Part shown: positions 5,626-11,657 of the stretch, one piece after another
Layout: the number at the start of each line of letters is the position of its first letter
How positions within the stretch are numbered: position 1 is the first letter of the stretch
Source: CAADGY01 sp035714225
GTDB taxonomy: Bacteria; Acidobacteriota; Terriglobia; Bryobacterales; Bryobacteraceae
Reading direction: 5' to 3'
DNA: 11,657 bases
Assembly (NCBI GenBank): GCA_035714225.1
Contig: DASTMK010000397.1
Span: 1-11,657 of the forward strand
Translations under genes and position numbers: made by a program
The notes under the pieces: model-generated
Databases searched by the model: none
Told to the model about the DNA's origin: nothing
The model's input: the letters and a program-made list of their open reading frames with translations, nothing else

Positions 5626-7011
5626 ATGCGATTTACTATAATCACTCGAACACTAGGGGTCGGCGTTCTTCTTGCCTCGATTGGGCCCGGTACATTGTTG
5701 GGCCAGTCATACACCATAGGCCAAGCAGTGGCGGATGCTGGTGATCGCTATCCGGCGACGAGAGTATCGATCGAACAAGTGTCCGCCGCCGCCCAAGCAA
5801 TCAACCTGGCGCGAACGGCATACCTTCCTCGCGTAGACTTCCTAAGCCAGGTAAACCGAGCTACGCGGAACAACGTGTTCGGAATGACTCTGCCGCAAGC
5901 GACGCTTCCTGCGATCTCCGGACCACCGCTCCCTGAGAATGACATGACGAGCGTGTTTGGCAGCACTGTGGGCTTTACCGTTACGTGGGAGCCCTTCGAT
6001 TTCGGTGCCCGTCAGGCAAACGTCCGCTATGCGGAAGCAGGCCGTCGCGTGGCGGAAACAGGTGTTTCCCGGACCCGTTTCGAAGTCACCACGGCTGCCG
6101 CAGATGCTGTCCTCACCGTCATCGCCGCGGAACAAACCGCTATCGCAGCACAGGCCGGTGTCGAACGCTCCCGAGTACTGCTGGAAATGGTGCAGGCGCA
6201 AGTTCGAGCGCAGCTTCGTCCCGGCGCCGATGCAAGCCGTGCCCGTGCGGAGCTTGCCCTCGCTCAAAACCAGTTGATCCGTGCACAAAGCGCGATCGAG
6301 GTTGCGAAGGCAAATCTTACTCAGTTCGTTGGCGGTGACCCCACCACGATCTCCGTTCAAACGGAACCCTTGCTCAAGCTACCGGATCCAAGCGCAGGAG
6401 CAGGGTCGTTGATGCCTAACCATCCGGTACTTCAACAACAGCGCTCACTTATCGAGCAGATCCAAGCTAACGAGCAGGTTTTGCAGCGCTTGTATTATCC
6501 ACGTTTTTCGCTGCAAGGCTCGAACTACGCGAGGGGGACCGGCGCGTATGCAAACGGCTCGACCCTGGGTGGTCTCAATGGGCTCGGTCCGAACATTTAC
6601 AACTGGGGCGTCGGATTGAGTGTGACGTTTCCCTTGTTCGACCTTTCGTCGATTCGTTCAAAGCGGGAGATCGAGCGGTATCGGGAACGCGCGGAGTCGG
6701 CACGGTTCGATCAGTACCAGCAAGACTTGGCCGCCGCCGTCTCGAGCGCCCGAGCGAATCTGGACGGCGCGCGGAGAGTCGCCCAAAACACACCGATTCA
6801 ACTGGACGCCGCACGGGCCACTGAGCAGCAGATGAGTGCCCGATATAAGTCCGGATTGGGCACACTGATCGAATTGGCCGAGGCACAGCGCCTTGTCACG
6901 CAGGCTGAGATCGACGATGCCCTGGCAAGGCTTGGCGTTTGGCGAGCTCTGCTTCAGGCCGCCGTGGCGCAAGGGAATCTGGAGCCGTTCCTGCAGGAAG
7001 CGGGGAAGTAG
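5626..7011 (+). CDS. TolC-family outer-membrane efflux channel
   Basis: 461 residues. An N-terminal hydrophobic segment (residues ~9-26, ending LLGQ) looks like a Sec signal peptide. The body shows the internal two-fold repeat of TolC-like channels: AYLPRVDFLSQV at 65-76 and YYPRFSLQGSN at 290-300 begin the two strand regions, and VGFTVTWEPFDFGAR (115-129) and VGLSVTFPLFDLSSIRSK (329-346) lead into the long helices. RYKSGLGTLIELAEAQ (406-421) matches the typical second-half motif. TolC-family trimers span the outer membrane and periplasm and carry substrate from the inner-membrane pump out of the cell. It is the first gene of the efflux operon; the RND gene begins 8 nt after its stop. Length is normal for the family. 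A diffuse purine-rich stretch precedes the ATG rather than a clear Shine-Dalgarno, so the exact start is moderately certain. Confidence 0.93.
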   Translation: MRFTIITRTLGVGVLLASIGPGTLLGQSYTIGQAVADAGDRYPATRVSIEQVSAAAQAINLARTAYLPRVDFLSQVNRATRNNVFGMTLPQATLPAISGPPLPENDMTSVFGSTVGFTVTWEPFDFGARQANVRYAEAGRRVAETGVSRTRFEVTTAAADAVLTVIAAEQTAIAAQAGVERSRVLLEMVQAQVRAQLRPGADASRARAELALAQNQLIRAQSAIEVAKANLTQFVGGDPTTISVQTEPLLKLPDPSAGAGSLMPNHPVLQQQRSLIEQIQANEQVLQRLYYPRFSLQGSNYARGTGAYANGSTLGGLNGLGPNIYNWGVGLSVTFPLFDLSSIRSKREIERYRERAESARFDQYQQDLAAAVSSARANLDGARRVAQNTPIQLDAARATEQQMSARYKSGLGTLIELAEAQRLVTQAEIDDALARLGVWRALLQAAVAQGNLEPFLQEAGK

Positions 7012-7019
7012 GGGGGCTT

Positions 7020-10000
7020 ATGTGGTTAGTCAATGCAGCAATGAGACGCCCCATCACAATTCTGGTCGTCGTGATGGCTGTTGCACTTGCGTCCATTCTC
7101 GCCATCAGGCGTATGAAAATGGACATCTTCCCGAGTCTCGGCTCGCCGACGATCTATGTCGCCCAGCCGTACGGCGGCATGGATCCATCTCAGATGGAAG
7201 GATTCCTGACGTACTACTACGAGTATCACTTCCTCTACATCACTGGCATTGAGCACGTGGAGTCAAAGAGCATTCAGGGTGCGGCGCTTATGAAGCTCGT
7301 ATTCCATCCCGATACGAACATGAATCAGGCGGTTGCGGAAACGGTCGGATACGTAAACCGGTCCCGGGCTTTCATGCCTCCCGGCGCGGTTCCACCGTTC
7401 ATCGTACGATTCGACGCCGGCAGTGTCCCTATTGCGCAACTCGTCTTTTCCAGCCCAAACCGGAGCCCGGGCGAGATGCAGGACTTTGCCATCAACCGAG
7501 TGCGTCCTCTATTCGCCACGCTTCCCGGGGTTTCGGCCCCTCCTCCCTTTGGTGGTAATCAACGGACCATCATTGTTCGCATCGATCCCGACCGCATGCG
7601 CGCCTATCAGATGTCTCCCGAAGAGGTCATTGCGGCGGTCAACAAAGCGAGTGCGGTCCTGCCGTCCGGCCTCGTGCGCATCGGCAATGATGCGTATATC
7701 GCATCCACTAATGCAACGGTCGGCGGCAATCTCGATGAATTCATGAACACGCCGGTTCGAACTGGCGCCGGCCCGACTGTCTACATTCGCGACGTCGGAC
7801 TGGTCGAAAACGGTACGGACATCTTGAGCAGCTACGCGCACGTCAACGGCCGCCGGACTGTCTATATCCCGGTCACCAAGCGCTCCGATGCGTCCACGCT
7901 CGACGTGATCCAGCGTGTGCGGGAAGCGCTACCCAGAATGCAGGCGGCCGTGCCCGAAGATGTTGAGGTCCGGCTGGAGTTCGACCAGACCGGCTACGTA
8001 TCCCGTGCGCTGAACTCGGTCGTTTACGAAGCGCTCATCGGTGCGGCCCTGACAGGCTTGATGGTTCTTCTTTTCCTGCGGGACTGGCGCAGCTCCCTGG
8101 TGGTGGTCGCCACCATTCCCTTCGCGTTGCTTGCTGCGGTAGTGTGCCTGTGGGCGGCCGGACAGACCATTAACATCATGACGCTGGCAGGCCTGGCCCT
8201 GGCGGTCGGCATCCTCGTGGACGAAGCGACGGTGCTGATCGAGAGTATCCACTCACACATGACGCAAGGCGATTCGAAGGTTTGGGCTGTAATGGGTGCT
8301 TCCGCCAAGACCGCTATCCCTCGTCTGCTCGCGATGCTTTGCATCTTGGCTGTGTTCGTGCCGTCTTTCTTCATGGCTGGCGTCGGACAGCAACTGTTCA
8401 TCCCGCTATCGCTTGCTGTCGGCTTTGCGATGATCTCGTCATACATCCTGTCGAGTTCGCTGGTACCGGTGCTATCGACGTGGATTTTGCGCAGAGCGCA
8501 CTGCGAGGCCGAAACGGGTCTGTTCCATTGGCTGCGGGAAATTTACACGAAATACTTGCGATTCACGCTGAAGCTCCGCTGGCCTGTTGCCGCGGCGTAC
8601 GTGTTCGGTTGCTTCGGACTGGCGTGGCTGTTGCTGCCGAAGATCGGAACGGAGATCTTCCCGACTGTCGATGCCGGACAGTTCCAATTGCGGCTGCAAG
8701 CTCCCACCGGCACACGCATCGAGCAAACCGAGCGTATCACACTTCAAGCCATGGACTTGATCGGCGAAACTTTGGGGCGGGACAATGTGCGGATCACAAC
8801 GAGCTTTATCGGCGTTCAACCAGCCAGCTATCCGATCAATACCATTTACCTCTGGACGAGCGGACCACACGAGGCCGTATTGCTCGTTGCACTCAAACCG
8901 GAAGCCAAGCTTCGTGGAGAAGAACTGAAAGAAGAGTTGCGGGCGCGCTTTCGAAAGCGCATGCCCGACGTGAGGATTTCGTTCGAGGCCGGCGATATAG
9001 TCGCACGCGTAATGAGCTTCGGCTCGAATACTCCGATCGAGGTCGCAGTGCAAGGTCCGAACATCGCGCAGAACCGGAACCACGCGGAGAAAGTGCGGAC
9101 GGAACTCGCCAAGCTCCCGTTCCTGCGTGATCTTCAGTATGCCCAGCCGCTTGACTACCCGACTCTCCAAGTGGACATCGACCGGGACCGCGCGGGCCAA
9201 TTCGGGATGACTGCGGCCGGGGTGGCACGGTCGCTCGTTGCCGCCACTTCGTCGAGCCGGTTCGTCGATCCAAACTTCTGGCGAGATCCGAACAGCGGCA
9301 ACGCCTTCCAGATTCAGGTAGAGGTCCCTCAGCACGAGATGGCATCAATTGAGGACATGCGGGCGCTCCCGATCACTTCCAACGGATCACGCGCGCTGCT
9401 TGGAGACGTCGCCAATATCAAGGTCACAAGGTCCCTGGGGCTCGTTGAGCGTTACAACATGCAGCGCGTGGTTAGTCTCACCGCCAACATCTCTGGCAAG
9501 GCACTCGGCCAGGTCGTGGCCGACATACAGAGAGCTACCGCCCGCGCAGGGGACGCGCCGAGAGGGTCAACCGTGGCAGTTCGCGGGCAGATCCCCGCGC
9601 TTAACGAGACCATATCCGGGCTACAGGTCGGACTGGGGCTCGCCATCGCGGTCATCTTCCTGCTGTTGGCGGCTAACTTCCAGTCATTCAGGCTGGCGAT
9701 CGCTGTGATCACAACGATTCCCGCGGTGCTCGTCGGAGTTCTTCTCATGCTCCTGATTACCGGCAGCACGCTGAATGTGCAGTCGTTTATGGGAGCGATC
9801 ATGTCAAGTGGCATCGCGGTCGCGAACTCCATTCTGCTCGTGACGTTTGCCGAATTCAGCCGGCATGCCGGATCGAACGCCGTTGATGCAGGAATCGAGG
9901 GCGGTCGCGGCAGATTGCGAGCGATTCTGATGACGGCAACGGCGATGATTGCCGGCATGATCCCGATCGCACTTGGAATCGGAGAAGGCTCCGAGCAGAC

Positions 10001-10163
10001 AACACCGCTTGGCCGCGCCGTGATCGGCGGCCTGTTGTTTGCGACTTTTGCGACGCTGACGGTCTTGCCCGCGTTCTACGCCATCCTCCAGCGCAAGGCG
10101 ACACCAGTCACTTCATCACTTCATCCGCTGGACGCGGAGGGGAGGTTCTATGAACCCAGGTAA
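7020..10163 (+). CDS. RND-family efflux transporter, inner-membrane permease
   Basis: 1047 residues from the ATG at 7020, chosen because AGGGGGG lies just upstream and MWLVNAAMRRPITILVVV is the usual RND N-terminus; the frame opens earlier but would overlap the TolC gene. Layout is standard: TM1 at ~11-29, a first periplasmic porter/docking region (~30-333), TM2-6 (~335-490), TM7 near 520-540, a second periplasmic region (~541-865) and TM8-12 (~868-1022). RND pumps exchange protons for drugs, lipids or metals and work as trimers with an adaptor and an outer-membrane channel. In TM4 the motif is VGILVDEATVLIE: Asp401 matches AcrB Asp407, and Asp408 is replaced by Glu402. In TM10, SSGIAVANSILLVTFAEF has Ala935 where AcrB has the relay Lys940. 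The sequence is otherwise intact. Substrate cannot be assigned; no HME-specific metal motif was recognised. Confidence 0.93.
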   Translation: MWLVNAAMRRPITILVVVMAVALASILAIRRMKMDIFPSLGSPTIYVAQPYGGMDPSQMEGFLTYYYEYHFLYITGIEHVESKSIQGAALMKLVFHPDTNMNQAVAETVGYVNRSRAFMPPGAVPPFIVRFDAGSVPIAQLVFSSPNRSPGEMQDFAINRVRPLFATLPGVSAPPPFGGNQRTIIVRIDPDRMRAYQMSPEEVIAAVNKASAVLPSGLVRIGNDAYIASTNATVGGNLDEFMNTPVRTGAGPTVYIRDVGLVENGTDILSSYAHVNGRRTVYIPVTKRSDASTLDVIQRVREALPRMQAAVPEDVEVRLEFDQTGYVSRALNSVVYEALIGAALTGLMVLLFLRDWRSSLVVVATIPFALLAAVVCLWAAGQTINIMTLAGLALAVGILVDEATVLIESIHSHMTQGDSKVWAVMGASAKTAIPRLLAMLCILAVFVPSFFMAGVGQQLFIPLSLAVGFAMISSYILSSSLVPVLSTWILRRAHCEAETGLFHWLREIYTKYLRFTLKLRWPVAAAYVFGCFGLAWLLLPKIGTEIFPTVDAGQFQLRLQAPTGTRIEQTERITLQAMDLIGETLGRDNVRITTSFIGVQPASYPINTIYLWTSGPHEAVLLVALKPEAKLRGEELKEELRARFRKRMPDVRISFEAGDIVARVMSFGSNTPIEVAVQGPNIAQNRNHAEKVRTELAKLPFLRDLQYAQPLDYPTLQVDIDRDRAGQFGMTAAGVARSLVAATSSSRFVDPNFWRDPNSGNAFQIQVEVPQHEMASIEDMRALPITSNGSRALLGDVANIKVTRSLGLVERYNMQRVVSLTANISGKALGQVVADIQRATARAGDAPRGSTVAVRGQIPALNETISGLQVGLGLAIAVIFLLLAANFQSFRLAIAVITTIPAVLVGVLLMLLITGSTLNVQSFMGAIMSSGIAVANSILLVTFAEFSRHAGSNAVDAGIEGGRGRLRAILMTATAMIAGMIPIALGIGEGSEQTTPLGRAVIGGLLFATFATLTVLPAFYAILQRKATPVTSSLHPLDAEGRFYEPR
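10136..10145 (+). promoter_or_regulatory. Tandem Shine-Dalgarno for the adaptor gene
   Basis: GGAGG occurs twice in a row (10136-10140 and 10141-10145), 9 and 4 nt before the ATG at 10150, inside the end of the RND gene. This is the strongest ribosome-binding site in the operon. It fixes the adaptor start within the 14-nt overlap and suggests coupled translation. Confidence 0.7.
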
Positions 10164-11238
10164 GTTCTTTGTCGCACTGGCCGTCACAGGCGTATTGTCC
10201 GCACAGAACGTGCCGGTGGTGAAAGTCGAGTCAAAGGCACTGAGCAGAACGGTTCTGCTGACCGGTGAGTTTCTGCCGTTTCAAACCGTGGATCTGCATG
10301 CAAGAGTTCAAGGTTTCGTCGAGAAGGTCCTCGTGGACCGCGGCAGCATTGTCAAAGAAGGCGAATTGCTCGTGACGCTGAGCGCGCCCGAGATGGAAGC
10401 GCAGGTTGCCGAGGCGGAAGCCAAGGTGAAGACCGCCGAATCATCAGCATCGGAGGCACGGGCGAAGCTTGTCGCCGCTGAGAGTACATACAAGCGGCTG
10501 AAAGAGGCGTCCGCAACCGAAGGAGCGATCGCTGGAAATGAGTTGGTGATTGCGGAACAATCCGCGGAGGCGTTACGAGATACTGTCCGCGCTTCCGAAT
10601 CCGCGATTACCGCAGCCAAGGCTTCTCTCGCGGCCGTCCAGAAGATGCAGCAGTATCTCAGTATCAGTGCGCCCTTCCCCGGCGTGATAACGGAGCGTCT
10701 CGCACATCCGGGCGCGCTGGCGGGACCCAGCACCGGCCCTCTCCTGCATCTGGAACAAGTCTCGCGTCTTCGGCTTGTAGTGGCCGTCCCGGAAGCCAAC
10801 TTTGCGGGAGTGCGCCCGGGAACAAAGGTCCCTTTCCAGGTGTCCGCATATCCAACACGCATGTTTGAGGGCGCCGTCGCCCGTATTGCGCGTTCGATAG
10901 ATCAAAAAACGCGCACAATGTCCGTTGAGTTGGAGGTGCCCAACGCTTCTGGCACGCTTGCGCCTGGCATGTATCCGCGGGTGAACTGGCCCGTTCGCTC
11001 CACCGAGCGAGCGTTAGTAGTCCCCTCAACCAGTGTCGTCCGGACAACGGAGCGAGTTTTTGTGATTCGCGTCAAGGATGGCAGAGCCGAGTGGGTTGAC
11101 GTTCAAGTAGGCGCCAGAGAGTCCGGGCAATTTCAGGTGTTCGGCAGCCTCGCCGAGGGCGACATGGTTGTGCGGAACGGCAGCGACGAGATTCGTGACG
11201 GCTCCCAGGTAAGTGTGACAACGGCGAAGCCAGGGTAG
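10150..11238 (+). CDS. RND efflux periplasmic adaptor (membrane fusion protein, HlyD/AcrA type)
   Basis: 362 residues. A short signal segment (MNPGKFFVALAVTGVLSA, residues 1-18) lacks a lipobox cysteine, so the protein is probably periplasmic or N-terminally anchored rather than a lipoprotein. Residues ~45-80 form the first half of the lipoyl/barrel-sandwich domain (VDLHARVQGFVEKVLVDRGS with VKEGELLVTL). Residues ~81-165 are an Ala/Glu/Lys-rich helical hairpin (coiled coil) that would contact the TolC tip. ISAPFPGVITERLAHPGAL (172-190) is the second lipoyl half. A beta-barrel (~208-282, with LAPGMYPRV) and a membrane-proximal domain (~285-358, ALVVPSTSVVRTTERVFVI) follow. The adaptor links the RND pump to the outer-membrane channel. 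Its ATG overlaps the RND stop by 14 nt. Adaptors more often precede the pump gene; here it is last. Confidence 0.93.
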   Translation: MNPGKFFVALAVTGVLSAQNVPVVKVESKALSRTVLLTGEFLPFQTVDLHARVQGFVEKVLVDRGSIVKEGELLVTLSAPEMEAQVAEAEAKVKTAESSASEARAKLVAAESTYKRLKEASATEGAIAGNELVIAEQSAEALRDTVRASESAITAAKASLAAVQKMQQYLSISAPFPGVITERLAHPGALAGPSTGPLLHLEQVSRLRLVVAVPEANFAGVRPGTKVPFQVSAYPTRMFEGAVARIARSIDQKTRTMSVELEVPNASGTLAPGMYPRVNWPVRSTERALVVPSTSVVRTTERVFVIRVKDGRAEWVDVQVGARESGQFQVFGSLAEGDMVVRNGSDEIRDGSQVSVTTAKPG

Positions 11239-11282
11239 GGCCTGGAACTGCCCTTGGGGCCGGCGGGTGGAGGGTATGCCCG

Positions 11283-11624
11283 ATGTACGAAATTCTGATG
11301 GGTGCGACATCGGTTATCGCCGGAGCGATCGCCTCCATTGTGGGTTTTGGCATCGGAAGCATCCTGACCCCGTTGCTGTCTCTGCGGATTGGCACGCGCC
11401 TTGCGGTCGCCGTGATCTCGATCCCCCATCTTTTCGCAACGTTCGTGCGCTTTGTCGCAACGGCAACAGCCATCGGCTTGGTGGTCGATGCCGTGCGCAT
11501 GCCTGTGTACTTCGTGACTGCAGGCGATGAAGTTCTGAGAATGCCAGGTGTGATCATCAGCAGCACGGTAGGGGGTGACCGCCACAGCGAACCTGATTCG
11601 CAACTTCGTCGAGAATTACCATGA
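11283..11624 (+). pseudogene. TauE/SafE-family permease gene with an apparent internal deletion
   Basis: The frame starts at an ATG with GGAGGG 8 nt upstream and gives 113 residues. Residues 1-57 (MYEILMGATSVIAG, VGFGIGSILTPLLSLRIGTR, LAVAVISIPHL) match the first transmembrane part of TauE/SafE sulfite or organic-anion exporters, which normally have about 250 residues. From residue 58 the sequence jumps to VATATAIGLVVDAVRMPVYF, which in these proteins lies in the second half, after the repeat motif. The join (VRF/VATATA, near 11453) keeps the frame, so roughly the middle hundred residues seem lost. After STVG (residue 97, ~11573) the similarity stops and GDRHSEPD...RRELP reads through another gene fragment in the wrong frame. 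A working transporter is unlikely. The family comparison is from memory, not an alignment. It lies 44 nt after the efflux operon and may be co-transcribed. Confidence 0.7.
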
Positions 11625-11657
11625 GAAACTCGAGGAAGAGTACCCCTTTCCGCGCTT
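11575..11657 (+). pseudogene. Fragment of a hemerythrin (HHE cation-binding) domain gene, 5'-truncated, runs off the right edge
   Basis: In the frame +1 relative to the TauE remnant, codons from 11575 read VTATANLIRNFVENYHEKLE then EEYPFPR. The NYHEKLEEEY-x-FPR part matches the second helix of bacterial hemerythrin-like proteins, where the His and Glu are di-iron ligands. The first helix, with its LMREHG-type histidine motif, should come before it, but a TAG stop lies in frame at 11569-11571 and no upstream hemerythrin sequence is visible. The 5' part of the gene is therefore missing here, and only the continuation beyond the window could be intact. GTG at 11575 could in principle start a short protein, but it would lack the first iron ligands. 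Confidence 0.6.

Noticed and set aside
6939..7019. Earlier start of the RND gene inside the TolC-like gene
   Set aside because: The extra 27 residues are the TolC coding sequence read out of frame. The ATG at 7020 has a G-rich ribosome site and gives the canonical RND N-terminus.
8472..9335. Long minus-strand open frame opposite the RND gene
   Set aside because: The RND permease reading is unambiguous and continuous. The antisense product has no recognisable domain and is a codon-bias shadow.
11276..11530. Alternative frames starting next to the TauE-like ATG, including the ATG at 11276
   Set aside because: Only the frame from 11283 yields TauE/SafE-type transmembrane sequence. The others are Arg/Cys-rich shadow products.

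Overview
The window looks like chromosomal DNA of a moderately high-GC Gram-negative bacterium, most likely an acidobacterium (Bryobacterales/Solibacter-like). This placement is an inference from three things: a secretin carrying TPR and cohesin-like domains beside two GspG-like pseudopilins, a PadR regulator facing an efflux operon, and the style of the TauE/SafE and hemerythrin fragments at the right end. No taxonomic marker here was compared with a database.

Left part (1-1386). Two housekeeping genes lie on the minus strand, probably as one unit: smpB (trans-translation), then 11 nt later the N-terminal half of a leucyl aminopeptidase gene (pepA), which runs off the left edge. A compact AT-rich spacer (1278-1386) separates them from the plus-strand genes and seems to hold overlapping promoters for both directions.

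Secretion/pilus module (1387-4720). Three tightly packed plus-strand genes encode an 826-residue secretin (signal peptide, TPRs, secretin N domains, Asp/Asn/Gly-rich insert, secretin channel domain, Pro/Ala/Glu-rich linker, cohesin-like C-terminal domain) and two prepilin-like proteins. The two prepilins end in almost the same sequence and their genes overlap by 26 nt. Together they form part of a type II secretion or type IV pilus-like apparatus. The ATPase, inner-membrane platform and prepilin peptidase are not in the window.

Centre (4721-5625). A complete tRNA-Ser(CGA) gene with encoded CCA is followed by a hairpin that may end transcription from both sides. Next comes a minus-strand PadR-family repressor gene, then a 288-bp intergenic region with two back-to-back sigma70-like promoters, short dyads that could be PadR operators, and a 22-nt exact copy of a piece of the secretin gene.

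Efflux module (5626-11238). A complete tripartite RND pump is encoded in the order outer-membrane channel (TolC-like), RND permease, periplasmic adaptor. The genes are tightly coupled (8-nt gap, then 14-nt overlap), and PadR is the likely regulator.

Right edge (11239-11657). A TauE/SafE-family gene appears to have lost its middle in frame. It is followed at once by the 3' part of a hemerythrin-domain gene lacking its first iron-ligand region. This end looks like a scar of deletions or rearrangement.
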